Shown here: one piece after another, positions 34,936 through 44,047 of the stretch | How the letters are laid out: every line of letters starts with the position of its first letter | How positions within the stretch are numbered: position 1 is the first letter of the stretch | From: Caulobacterales bacterium | Lineage (GTDB): Bacteria; Pseudomonadota; Alphaproteobacteria; Caulobacterales; Caulobacteraceae | DNA length: 64,000 bases | Direction of reading: 5' to 3' | Assembly (NCBI GenBank): GCA_019510435.1 | Contig: JAEKKJ010000016.1 | Location: 62,001 to 126,000 of the forward strand | Translations under genes and position numbers: made by a program | Notes under the pieces: generated by a model | The model's database searches: none | What the model was told of the DNA's origin: nothing | What the model saw: only the letters and a program-made list of their open reading frames with translations

Positions 34936-35700
34936 ATGGCCGACCTGCCCGTCCTCACCTCGTCGCTACTGAACCTGCCGGGCGTGCGCCATGCCTTCTT
35001 CACGCGCCAAGGCGGTGTCTCGGAGGGGATCTACGCCAGCCTGAACGTCGGCGTCGGCTCCAAGGACGATCCGGACGCTGTGCGCGAGAACCGCCGGCGC
35101 TGCGCCGCGCACCTCGGCGGGGAGCTGGTCACGGCCTACCAGGTGCATTCGGTCCTCGCCCTGGTGACCGACGGCCCCTGGCCCGCCGGGCCGCCCCAGG
35201 CCGACGCCGTGGTCTCGGCCACGACGGGCGTGGTCTGCGGCGCCCTGGCCGCCGACTGCGCACCGATCCTGCTGGCGGATCCGCAGGCCCGGGTGGTCGC
35301 CGCCGCCCACGCGGGCTGGAAGGGGGCGCTCACCGGCGTCGCCGAGGCCGCCATCGCCCGGATGGAGAGCCTGGGCGCACGCCGCGAGCGCATCGTCGCT
35401 GCGGTCGGCCCCTGCATCGGGCCCGCCTCCTACGAGGTCGGCGTCGAGTACATGGCGCGCTTCACCCACTTCGACCCCAGCTATGCCCGCTTCTTCTCCG
35501 CGGGCGAAGGGCCGGACAAGCGCCAGTTCGACCTGCCCGCCTTCGTGCTGGCGCGCCTCCGGGCGGCGGGCGTGGCGCAGTGCGAATGGGTCGGGCGCGA
35601 CACCTGCGCCGAGGGGGACCTCTTCTTCTCCAACCGCCGGGCTTTCAAGCTGGGCGAGCCCGACTACGGCCGGCTGCTCTCGGCGATTGTCCTGGACTGA
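34936..35700 (+). CDS. pgeF: Purine nucleoside phosphorylase/laccase-domain protein (YfiH/PgeF)
   Basis: 254 residues from ATG 34936 with GGAGG 10 bases upstream. Conserved metal-binding blocks: TAYQVHSVLALVTD (His), CGALAADCAPILLADP (Cys) and AAHAGWKGAL (His), then CIGPASYEVG. PgeF hydrolyses MurNAc-L-Ser type peptidoglycan errors in E. coli; others act as purine phosphorylase. Either way, multi-copper laccase activity is not required. Operon tail of lgt-midA. Confidence 0.92.
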   Translation: MADLPVLTSSLLNLPGVRHAFFTRQGGVSEGIYASLNVGVGSKDDPDAVRENRRRCAAHLGGELVTAYQVHSVLALVTDGPWPAGPPQADAVVSATTGVVCGALAADCAPILLADPQARVVAAAHAGWKGALTGVAEAAIARMESLGARRERIVAAVGPCIGPASYEVGVEYMARFTHFDPSYARFFSAGEGPDKRQFDLPAFVLARLRAAGVAQCEWVGRDTCAEGDLFFSNRRAFKLGEPDYGRLLSAIVLD

Positions 35701-35755
35701 GCGGGAACCTCGCGCAGGGCCTTGCGGGTTCAAGCCGCAGGACCGGGAGGAGCCC

Positions 35756-36136
35756 ATGTGGACGGGGAGCTGGCGCAACGAGTACGGCTCGACCCTGCGC
35801 ATCGACCGCGAGGCCGGCGGCCGGCTCGAGGGCCGTTTCCAGACCGCCCTCAGCGACAGCGGCTTCTTCGGCGCTGAGGTCCCGATCGTCGGCGTATGCC
35901 AGGGCGACTGCATCGCGTTCGCCTTCACCCGAACCGGCCCGGCCGGCGATATCGTCTGCGCCTTCACCGGCCTCCTGCGCGAAGGCCGGATCCACACGGT
36001 CTGGCACGTCACCTCCGACAGCGCCCTGCGCGCCGATGGGCCCGGCGCCCCTGCGCGGCTGGAGAAGCTGGGCTGGGCCCACGCCAACCAGACCAACGCC
36101 GACACCTTCGAGCGGGTGAACGACCCGCCCGGCTGA
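35756..36136 (+). CDS. Avidin/streptavidin-family protein, cytosolic form
   Basis: 126 residues with GGGAGG 5 bases before the ATG. The fold pattern of streptavidin is visible: W..N..GS..RI at the start ([11 protein letters not shown]), G.F..A.SD, and the final part TVWHVTSD and NADTFERV (matching QW..TSG and HDTFTK). Biotin-contact equivalents Asn, Ser, Trp108-like and Asp128-like are retained; the Trp79 and Trp92 positions appear to be Phe. No signal peptide, so it would be cytosolic, unlike secreted avidins. Three Cys are present. Not linked to biotin genes. Family call fairly firm; biotin binding is inference. Confidence 0.72.
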   Translation: MWTGSWRNEYGSTLRIDREAGGRLEGRFQTALSDSGFFGAEVPIVGVCQGDCIAFAFTRTGPAGDIVCAFTGLLREGRIHTVWHVTSDSALRADGPGAPARLEKLGWAHANQTNADTFERVNDPPG

Positions 36137-36212
36137 ATCTGGCGGACGCAAACGCTGGACTCGCGCCAGGGCGCTGCCTACAAGCCCGCGCATCACCGTC
36201 CTGGGGGATCCG

Positions 36213-37148
<936 letters not shown>

Positions 37149-37275
37149 GCAGGGCCTGTCGCTGACGCCCGTTGCCCCGGCGACGCTTGCCGGATTCGCA
37201 TCGGGCCGGTTAAGCGTGGGGCCCTTCGGGGGCAGACGAACGAATCACCACTCGCAAGAGGGGGAAGCCCGCCTG

Positions 37276-38361
37276 ATGCCGCTTGCCGTTTCGATCCGCA
37301 GACTTGGGATCCGTAGACTTGCGATCCGCAAGCTAGCCTTCGCCGCCCTGGCCGCCGGCGCGCTGCTCAGCGCCTGCAGCGAGGGGCCGCCGCCGGTGCT
37401 GACGCCGCCTGCGCCGCCGCCGCCCGCGCCGCCCAGCGTGGCCCTGTCGCCCAAGATCGTGGAGCTGGCCTCGGCCTACAGCTTCTACATGGCCCGCACG
37501 AGCGGCATCCAACCCGACTTCGCCGACGGCGAGGGCGTGGCGCGGTCGCTGAAGGTGGGCGAGGCCTATGAGCCCAACCAGCTGCTGCGCGGGGCCATGG
37601 CCTATGCAGCGGTCGTGGCCCTGCAAGACAAGGCCTTCGTGGACGGCGTGCGCACCTACGCCGTCGATCCCACCCAGCGCCGCCAGGTGGCCTACGAGAT
37701 CCTGAAGGACCCCGCCTACGCCGTAGGCCTGCCCGGGTCGGCCGGGGCCGCAGGCCTGATCCAGGCCGCGCTCGGGGCCCAGGGCCAGCAGCTCTACGAC
37801 AAGGGCAAGGCCGTGAAGCAGGCCGCCTACGACATCCAGCACCAGCCGTGGTCGAAGACCGACGTCGCCGGCCGGGAATCCCGGCTGGCCGACGCCAAGA
37901 TGCTGTCGCAGGCGGTCATGACCGGCGACGTCAGCGAGACCGCCCGCCTGCAGCAGGCCACCATCGGGGCCGCATCCCTCGGCCTTTCCGCCACGCCCAG
38001 CGCCCCGCCCTATACCCCGACCGTGATCCGCGGCCTGGCGATCGCGGCCCTGGCGGCCCTGGGCGAAGCGGGCGACGCCAATGTCGAGCAGGTGCTGGGC
38101 CTGATGTCCGAGCCCAACGTCGGCACCTGCATGAACATGTCCAAGCTCAACCTCTTCCAGTGCCTGGCCGTGGCGCGGCCGCACTACGAGGACGTCTTCT
38201 GCCTGGGCCAGCACGCCATGATGGACACCGGCCGCTGCGTGATCCGCGCCGCCGGCCTGCCCGAGCCGTTCGAGCCCAGGTTCGTGCCGAGCCAGGCGTC
38301 CATCGACAGGGGCATGGGCCCCAAGAAGCCGGCCCCGAAGAAGGCCAAGAAGAAGCGCTGA
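37276..38361 (+). CDS. Lipoprotein of unknown function with proline-rich linker
   Basis: 361 residues from ATG 37276. Lipobox LLSAC near residue 33 after a basic N-region (IRRLGIRRLAIRKLAF), then a Pro-rich linker (PPPPAPPS). A helical domain of about 270 residues follows, and the C-terminus is a Lys-rich tail (KKPAPKKAKKKR). Two Cys pairs (GTCMNMS, LFQCLAV, VFCLG, GRCVI) lie near the end. No recognised domain. Lipid-anchored, probably to the outer membrane. Lies between prs and rplY. Confidence 0.75.
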   Translation: MPLAVSIRRLGIRRLAIRKLAFAALAAGALLSACSEGPPPVLTPPAPPPPAPPSVALSPKIVELASAYSFYMARTSGIQPDFADGEGVARSLKVGEAYEPNQLLRGAMAYAAVVALQDKAFVDGVRTYAVDPTQRRQVAYEILKDPAYAVGLPGSAGAAGLIQAALGAQGQQLYDKGKAVKQAAYDIQHQPWSKTDVAGRESRLADAKMLSQAVMTGDVSETARLQQATIGAASLGLSATPSAPPYTPTVIRGLAIAALAALGEAGDANVEQVLGLMSEPNVGTCMNMSKLNLFQCLAVARPHYEDVFCLGQHAMMDTGRCVIRAAGLPEPFEPRFVPSQASIDRGMGPKKPAPKKAKKKR

Positions 38362-38448
38362 GGCTGTCGCCGGAGCCCCGTTGCGCCGGGCGGAGCTTTT
38401 GTGTATCTACGCGCACCCTTTCTGGCCCTTCGGGGTCACGACTTTCGT

Positions 38449-38471
38449 CGCCGCGCGCGCGTCGCGCGGCG
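38449..38471 (+). terminator. Strong GC hairpin ahead of rplY, terminator or leader element
   Basis: CGCCGCGCG (38449-38457) and CGCGCGGCG (38463-38471) pair perfectly around CGCGT. A GTTTTG tract follows within 9 bases, so it can serve as a terminator for the lipoprotein gene; but it lies 10 bases before the rplY ribosome binding site (TGAGG at 38481), so it may instead fold in the rplY leader. Confidence 0.55.
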
Positions 38472-38492
38472 GCTTCGTTTTGAGGCATGGCC

Positions 38493-39104
38493 ATGGCCGA
38501 GATCGTTTTGAACGTTGAAGTGCGCGAGAAGACCGGGACCGGCAGCACGCGCGAAGTGCGCCGCAGCGGCAAGGTGCCGGGGGTCCTCTACGGCGGCGCC
38601 AAGGACCCGGTGGCCATCGCGGTGAAGTCCAACGAGTTCCGCAAGGCGCTCTACACCGGTAAGCTGCTGGGCCACCTGGTGACCCTGAAGTACGGCGAAG
38701 AGACCCAGCCGGTCATCGCCAAGGCGATCGACATGCATCCGGTCACCGACGAGCCGTGGCACTTCGACCTCTACCGGGTCGACGAGCACCAGCAGATCAA
38801 GATCGACGTGCCCGTGCACTTCGCCCACCAGGAAGAAAGCCCGGGCCTCAAGCGCGGCGGCGCCCTGGCCGTGGTGCTGCACAGCGTCAGCGTCTCCTGC
38901 TCGGCCGACCATATCCCGGAAGAGATCGTGATCGACCTCACCGGCCTCGAGATCGGCGCCACGGTGCGGGTCTCCGACCTGAAGCTGCCGACCGGCGTCA
39001 CCGCCGCCACCGACGGTGACGTGGTGGTGGCCTCGATCTCCGGCGCCATGGCCGAGGCCGCGGAAGGCGAAGGCGAGACCACCGAAGAAGCCGGCGAGGC
39101 CTAA
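38493..39104 (+). CDS. rplY: Ribosomal protein L25/general stress protein Ctc
   Basis: 203 residues from ATG 38493 (an ATG at 38487 is too close to the TGAGG). The long Ctc-type form: an L25 domain with KTGTGSTREVRRSGKVPGVLYGG and HPVTDEPWHFDLYRVDEHQQIKI, then a C-terminal domain ending in an acidic Glu-rich tail. L25 binds 5S rRNA. Co-transcribed with pth, 24 bases downstream. Confidence 0.94.
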   Translation: MAEIVLNVEVREKTGTGSTREVRRSGKVPGVLYGGAKDPVAIAVKSNEFRKALYTGKLLGHLVTLKYGEETQPVIAKAIDMHPVTDEPWHFDLYRVDEHQQIKIDVPVHFAHQEESPGLKRGGALAVVLHSVSVSCSADHIPEEIVIDLTGLEIGATVRVSDLKLPTGVTAATDGDVVVASISGAMAEAAEGEGETTEEAGEA

Positions 39105-39128
39105 GCGTCCGAGCTTTCGGAGCGGGGC

Positions 39129-39770
39129 ATGCTGCTCATCGCCGGCCTGGGCAATCCCGGGCCGACCTACGCGAAGAACCGCCACAACATCGGCTTCATG
39201 GCCGTGGACGAGATCGCGCGCCGCTGGGGCTTCCCCGCGGCGCGTTCGCGTTTCCACGCCCAGGTCGCCGAGGGCAAGATCCCCACGCCGCAGGGCGACG
39301 TCCGCACGCTGATCCTGAAGCCGCAGGGCTTCTACAACGAGAGCGGACGGGCGGTGGGCGAGGCGCTGAAGTTCTTCAAGCTGCAGCCGTCTGACCTCGT
39401 GGTCTTCTACGACGAGATCGACCTGGCCCCCGGTCGCTTCCGGATGAAGACCGGCGGCGGGGCGGCAGGCAACAACGGCATCCGCTCCATCACCGCCCAG
39501 GTGGGCCCCGACTTCCGCCGCGCGCGCCTTGGCACCGGCCATCCGGGCCACAAGGACCTCGTGCACGGCCACGTGCTCTCCGACTTCCACAAGGTCGACC
39601 TGAAGTGGGTCGAGCCGCTGATCGAGGCCTGCGCCGACGCCGCGCCGCTGCTGGCCGCCGGCGAGGACGAGAAGTACCAGACCGAGGTGATGCGCCTGGC
39701 GCCGGCCGAGAAGGTCGACCCGCGCAAGCTGGCGCGCAGCGGCGGTGCGGGCGGGGGCGGCGAACCATGA
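39129..39770 (+). CDS. pth: Peptidyl-tRNA hydrolase
   Basis: 213 residues. Recycles peptidyl-tRNA. Landmarks: AGLGNPGPTYAKNRHNIGF (catalytic His about residue 20 and the preceding Asn), YDEIDLAPGRFRMKTGGGAAGNNGIRS and FRRARLGTGHPGHKDLV. The C-terminus is extended by a Gly-rich tail. The stop overlaps the next gene start by four bases (ATGA). Confidence 0.97.
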   Translation: MLLIAGLGNPGPTYAKNRHNIGFMAVDEIARRWGFPAARSRFHAQVAEGKIPTPQGDVRTLILKPQGFYNESGRAVGEALKFFKLQPSDLVVFYDEIDLAPGRFRMKTGGGAAGNNGIRSITAQVGPDFRRARLGTGHPGHKDLVHGHVLSDFHKVDLKWVEPLIEACADAAPLLAAGEDEKYQTEVMRLAPAEKVDPRKLARSGGAGGGGEP

Positions 39771-40498
39771 CCGTGCTGGGCGGCGGCCTCCTCTACCTCC
39801 TGCTCTCCCTGGCCATGGCGGTGCACGTGGTGCGCAGCGGCCGCCCGCTGTGGTGGCTGATGATCATCCTGATGCTGCCGTTCGGCTCGATCATCTACGG
39901 CCTGGCCATCGTGGCGCCGGAGATGATGGGCGGCGCGGGCGCCCAGAGGTTCGCCGCCGAGACCCGCGCGGCCCTGGATCCCGGCCGCGAGTACCGCGAG
40001 GCCAAGCGCGCCTGCGACGAGACACCCACGGTGCGCAACCAATCGCGCCTGGCCGCCGCGGCCGCGGGGCTCGGCCGCCACGACGAGGCCGAGCAGCTCT
40101 ACCGGGAAGCCGCCCAAGGGGTGCACGCCGACGATCCGGTGCTGCTCACGGGCCGCGCCAACGCCCTGTTGGAGCTGGGCCGGCCCGACGAGGCCCTGGC
40201 CGCCGCGGAAGCCATCAAGCCGGAGGACCGCACGCCGCACAGCCGCCTGGCGCACGGCCGCGCCCTGGACGCCCTGGGCCGCGCCCGGGAGGCGGAGGTG
40301 GAGCTGAAGTCCGCGGCCGAGGACCTGCCCGGCTTCGAGGGCCAGGCGCGCTACGCCGCCTTCCTGGCCCACAACGGCCGCGCCGCAGAGGCCCGCGAGA
40401 TCGTCGCCGACATGGACCGCCGGATCGGCAAGATCCCGCGCCCGCTGCGGCGCGAAGCCCGTGACTGGCGCGACCTGGCCGCCCGCGCCCTGGGGTAG
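39767..40498 (+). CDS. Membrane-anchored TPR protein
   Basis: 243 residues. An N-terminal hydrophobic region with two membrane helices (about 1-45: LLYLLLSLAMAVHVVRSG, LMIILMLPFGSIIYGLAIV), then TPR-like pairs, for example NQSRLAAAAAGLGRHDEAEQLYREA, ANALLELGRPDEALAAAEAI and HGRALDALGRAREAEVELK. Probably a scaffold at the inner membrane facing the cytosol. Overlaps the pth stop. Confidence 0.75.
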   Translation: MTVLGGGLLYLLLSLAMAVHVVRSGRPLWWLMIILMLPFGSIIYGLAIVAPEMMGGAGAQRFAAETRAALDPGREYREAKRACDETPTVRNQSRLAAAAAGLGRHDEAEQLYREAAQGVHADDPVLLTGRANALLELGRPDEALAAAEAIKPEDRTPHSRLAHGRALDALGRAREAEVELKSAAEDLPGFEGQARYAAFLAHNGRAAEAREIVADMDRRIGKIPRPLRREARDWRDLAARALG

Positions 40499-40525
40499 GG
40501 CGCGACCTTCACCGGAGGACCGAGC

Positions 40526-40945
40526 ATGCCGATCAGCCGACCCGAAGACCTCCCCGCCGCCTTCCAGGCCGCCTGGAACGCCCACGACATGGCCGCCTTC
40601 GGCGCGCTGTTCCGCGACGACGCCAGCTTCGTGAACCGCTTCGCCACCTACACCCGCGGCGCAGCGGCGATCGTCGAGCTCCATCGCGGCATCCACGAGA
40701 CGATCTACCGGGACTCCACCCTGGCCAACGAGCTCATCGCCGTGGACGAGGTCGCGCCGGGCGTCGCCATCGTCCACTTCTGGAGCCGCCTCACCACCGG
40801 CCCCGCCCATCCCGCCGGCCCGCACGCCGTCGACACCCTGCTCCTGGTCGTGCTGGCCCAGCGCGACGCGGAATGGCGCATCCAGGCCGGCGAGAACGTC
40901 ACCCTGACCAACCCGCGCACCGGCGAGACCGTGCTGAGGCCCTGA
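40526..40945 (+). CDS. SnoaL-like / DUF4440 family protein
   Basis: 139 residues, SgcJ/EcaC-type. N-terminal PEDLPAAFQAAWNAHDMAAFGALFRDDASFVNRFATYTRG then AGPHAVDTLLLVVLAQRDAEWRIQAGENVTL are the family's conserved halves (W...D...F..LF..DA.F....). Cone-shaped NTF2 fold; many have no known catalytic function. ATG with GGAGGA upstream. Same strand between pth and ychF. Confidence 0.8.
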   Translation: MPISRPEDLPAAFQAAWNAHDMAAFGALFRDDASFVNRFATYTRGAAAIVELHRGIHETIYRDSTLANELIAVDEVAPGVAIVHFWSRLTTGPAHPAGPHAVDTLLLVVLAQRDAEWRIQAGENVTLTNPRTGETVLRP

Positions 40946-41031
40946 TCGCCTCTCCCGGGCGGACGTCCGGGGTGCAAAGCCCTGCCTGCGCGTGCTAAGC
41001 GCGGCGCCTCGCAAAGGAACCGCATCTCCCC

Positions 41032-42129
41032 ATGGCCCTGAAAGTCGCCATCGTCGGCCTGCCGAACGTGGGCAAGTCCACCCTGTTCAACGCCCTGACC
41101 CAGACCGCCGCGGCGCAGGCGGCCAACTATCCCTTCTGCACCATCGAGCCCAACGTCGGCGACGTGGCCGTGCCCGAGCCGCGCCTGGAGAAGCTGGCGG
41201 CGGTCATCCCCTCCAAGGAGATCATCCCGGCGCGGATCAACTTCGTGGACGTGGCGGGGCTGGTGCGCGGCGCCTCCAAGGGCGAGGGCCTGGGCAACCA
41301 GTTCCTGGCCAATATCCGCGACTGCGACGCGGTGGCCTTCGTCACACGCTGCTTCATCGACGACGACGTGACCCACGTGGAAGGCCGCGTCGACCCGCTG
41401 GCGGACCTGGAGACCATCGAGACCGAGCTGATGCTGGCCGACCTGGAGAGCCTGGAGAAGCGGGTCGCAAACCTGGAGAAGCGCGCCAAGGCGGGCGACA
41501 AGGATTCCGCCCAGACGCTGCGCCTGGTCAACCTGGCCCTCACCGAACTCAACGCCGGCCGCCCGGCCCGCAAGGCCAAGGTCTCCGCCGAGGACGACAA
41601 GGCCTGGCGCATGTTGCAGCTGCTGACCTCCAAGCCCGCCCTCTACGTCTCCAACGTGGACGAGGGATCGGCCGCGACCGGCAACGAGATGTCGCGGCTG
41701 GTGGCCGAGCGCGCCACGCGGGACGGCGCCGACCATGTGGTGATCTCCGCCCAGATCGAGAGCGAGATCGCCATGCTCGACCCGGCGGAGCGCGCCGAGT
41801 TCCTGGAGACCCTGGATCTCACCGAGCCCGGCCTGAACAAGCTGATCCGCGAGGCCTACCACCTCTTGGGCCTGCAGACCTATTTCACGGTCGGCCCCAA
41901 GGAGGCGCGCGCCTGGACGATCCACAAGGGCGACACCGCCCCCCAGGCGGCCGGCGTGATCCACACCGACTTCGAGAAGGGCTTCATCCGGGCCGAGACC
42001 ATCGCCTACGATGACTACGTCCGCCTGAATGGCGAGGCCGGGGCGCGCGATGCGGGCCGGCTGCGCTCGGAGGGCAAGGACTATGTGGTCCAGGACGGCG
42101 ACGTGATGAACTTCCGCTTCAACGTCTAG
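41032..42129 (+). CDS. ychF: Redox-regulated ATPase YchF (Obg-family)
   Basis: 365 residues. P-loop GLPNVGKSTLFNALT near residue 8-22, switch FVDVAGLVRGASKGEGLGNQFL, a coiled-coil insertion (MLADLESLEKRVANLEKRAKAG) and a C-terminal TGS domain (YFTVGPKEARAWTIHKGDTAPQAAGVIHTDFEKGFIRAE). YchF prefers ATP over GTP and binds ribosomes. Universally conserved. ATG 41032. Confidence 0.97.
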   Translation: MALKVAIVGLPNVGKSTLFNALTQTAAAQAANYPFCTIEPNVGDVAVPEPRLEKLAAVIPSKEIIPARINFVDVAGLVRGASKGEGLGNQFLANIRDCDAVAFVTRCFIDDDVTHVEGRVDPLADLETIETELMLADLESLEKRVANLEKRAKAGDKDSAQTLRLVNLALTELNAGRPARKAKVSAEDDKAWRMLQLLTSKPALYVSNVDEGSAATGNEMSRLVAERATRDGADHVVISAQIESEIAMLDPAERAEFLETLDLTEPGLNKLIREAYHLLGLQTYFTVGPKEARAWTIHKGDTAPQAAGVIHTDFEKGFIRAETIAYDDYVRLNGEAGARDAGRLRSEGKDYVVQDGDVMNFRFNV

Positions 42130-42155
42130 CGGGGCTACCAGCAGAGGGGCGAAAG

Positions 42156-42827
42156 ATGGCCGAGACGATCATCCTGGCGGGCGCGGATGGGTTCGAGTTT
42201 TCCGCCTACCACGAGCCGGCCTTCACGCCCCGCAAGGGCGGCGTGGTGGTGATCCAGGAGATCTTCGGCATCGACCGCCACGTGCGCGCCGACGTCGAGC
42301 GCTGGGCCAAGATGGGCTACGAGGCCATCGCCCCCGCCCTGTTCGACCGCCTCCAGCGCGACTTCCACGCCGAGCACGACGACGCGGGGATCAAGGCCGG
42401 AGTGGAGAAGGCGCGCGCCACGCCCCTGGACCAGGCGCTGGCCGACATCGCCGCCTGCCGCGACTTCCTCTCCAAGCACGGCGGCAAGGTGCATGTGGTG
42501 GGCTATTGCTACGGCGGCTCACTGGCCTGGCTCAGCGCCACGCGGCTGGACGGCATCGCCTCGGCCTCCAGCTACTACGGCAGCCTGGTGAAGGGCTTCG
42601 CCCACGAGACGCCGAAGTGCCCGGTGATCGTGCACCTGGGCCGGACCGACCCCGGCATCGACGCCGACGCCGTCGCGGCCGAGGTGGGCAAGCACCACCC
42701 CGACGTGCCGGTCTACGTCTACGAAGGCGCCGGCCATGGGTTCAACAACCAGAGCCCGGAGCGCTACAACGCCGAGGCCGCCGACCTCGCCCGGCACCGC
42801 ACCCTGCAACTGTTCGACGAGACCTGA
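42156..42827 (+). CDS. Dienelactone hydrolase family protein
   Basis: 223 residues. Alpha/beta hydrolase with nucleophile Cys118 in GYCYGGSLAW, Asp in HLGRTDPGID and His in GAGHGFNN, the Cys-Asp-His triad of the family. N-terminal FSAYHEPAFTPRKGGVVVIQEIFG is typical. Substrates unknown (cleaves dienelactone in aromatic degradation in named members). A paralogous gene follows after 2 bases. Confidence 0.9.
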   Translation: MAETIILAGADGFEFSAYHEPAFTPRKGGVVVIQEIFGIDRHVRADVERWAKMGYEAIAPALFDRLQRDFHAEHDDAGIKAGVEKARATPLDQALADIAACRDFLSKHGGKVHVVGYCYGGSLAWLSATRLDGIASASSYYGSLVKGFAHETPKCPVIVHLGRTDPGIDADAVAAEVGKHHPDVPVYVYEGAGHGFNNQSPERYNAEAADLARHRTLQLFDET

Positions 42828-42829
42828 GG

Positions 42830-43513
42830 GTGGGCGAGAGGGTCCAGTTGGCCAGCGCCACGGACGGGTTCGCGTTCGACGCCTACCGCGCCGTCCCGAC
42901 GGACGCCCGGCGCGGCGGCCTGGTGATCTGCCACGCGGTCTGGGGCGTGACGCCCCACCTGCGTGAGCTGGCCGAGGGCTTCGCGGAGGACGGCTACGAG
43001 GTGCTGGTCCCCAGCCTCTTCGACCGCTTCCAGCGCGGCTTCGCCGAGCGCGACTTCGACCCGGCGCTGATGGCGCAGCAGACCGGTTTTGCGGAGGCGA
43101 CCCGCTGGGGCGCCGAGGTGCTGGACGCGGTGCAGGCGGCGGTCGACGCCCTGGCCCCGCCGGTGTTCGCCCTGGGGTTCTGTTTCGGCGGCACGGTCGC
43201 CTGGCTGGCGGCGGCGCGCTGCGCCGGTCTCTCGGCCGTGGCGTCCTACTACGGCGGCCAGATCGTGGACTACCTGGCCGAAACGCCGAACGTCCCCGTC
43301 ATCCTGCACATCGGCAAGACGGACGAGCTGATCCCGCCGCCGGCGGTGGAGGCCATCCGGGCCGCCCATCCCGACCTGCCGGTCTACATGTACGAGGCGG
43401 GCCACGCCTTCGTGGCGCCCAACGGCTTCCACGCCGACAGCGCGCGGCTCTCGCGCCTGCGCACCCTTGCCCTGTTCGCGCGCCATGGCGCCGGACGCGG
43501 CGAAGGGGCCTGA
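42830..43513 (+). CDS. Dienelactone hydrolase family protein (second copy)
   Basis: 227 residues from GTG 42830. Same Cys-Asp-His triad: GFCFGGTVAW, HIGKTDELIP, YEAGHAFVAP. It is a diverged tandem paralog of the upstream gene. A GTG start two bases after the previous stop, without an obvious ribosome binding site, suggests translational coupling. Function unknown beyond hydrolase. Confidence 0.87.
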   Translation: MGERVQLASATDGFAFDAYRAVPTDARRGGLVICHAVWGVTPHLRELAEGFAEDGYEVLVPSLFDRFQRGFAERDFDPALMAQQTGFAEATRWGAEVLDAVQAAVDALAPPVFALGFCFGGTVAWLAAARCAGLSAVASYYGGQIVDYLAETPNVPVILHIGKTDELIPPPAVEAIRAAHPDLPVYMYEAGHAFVAPNGFHADSARLSRLRTLALFARHGAGRGEGA

Positions 43514-43519
43514 GGGCCC

Positions 43520-43987
43520 TCAGGCCTCGATCTGCTTGCGCACCTCCGGAACCTTCTCCAGCACCCGCACCAGGGCCGCCTGGGCCACCAGGATGCCGAT
43601 CCCGGCGGCGTAGCCTGAGAACACGCCGGCCGGATAACGCCCGCCGTGGGCGGCGCTGGAAATCTGCCAGTACATGAAGGCCGCCGCGCCGCCGAGCAGC
43701 GCCACGCCGGACAGGATCGAGCGCACGGACTGGCCGAACCCGGCCTGAAAGCTCATCCAGACGTAGCGCGTCAGCGGCCGGCGCAGGCCCCCGAGGGCCA
43801 GGGGCAGGCCGAGCGACAGGGTGAGGAAGATCGAGGGCCACAGGAGCGTCCGCTGGACCACCAGCGCCTTCGGCCCCGGCAGGTGCCCGAAGGCGTGCAG
43901 CACGGCCCCGGCGTAGATGAGGACGGCGGTGGCGACGGTGAGGTCCTGGGTGCGTTTGAAGTTCCGCCAAGCGGGCGTGTAGGCCAT
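43520..43987 (-). CDS. Hypothetical membrane protein
   Basis: 155 residues with about four membrane helices; the segment AGAVLHAFGHLPGPKALVVQRT is loop-like. Not recognised. Antisense to the operon around it and convergent with the hydrolase gene with a 6-base gap. Divergent from the retropepsin-like gene. Confidence 0.6.
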   Translation of the reverse strand: MAYTPAWRNFKRTQDLTVATAVLIYAGAVLHAFGHLPGPKALVVQRTLLWPSIFLTLSLGLPLALGGLRRPLTRYVWMSFQAGFGQSVRSILSGVALLGGAAAFMYWQISSAAHGGRYPAGVFSGYAAGIGILVAQAALVRVLEKVPEVRKQIEA

Positions 43988-44047
43988 GGGTCACTCTAGG
44001 CTGGGGGCTGCGGCCTCCGTAAGGCCGAAACGCGCTATGCTGCTCTC

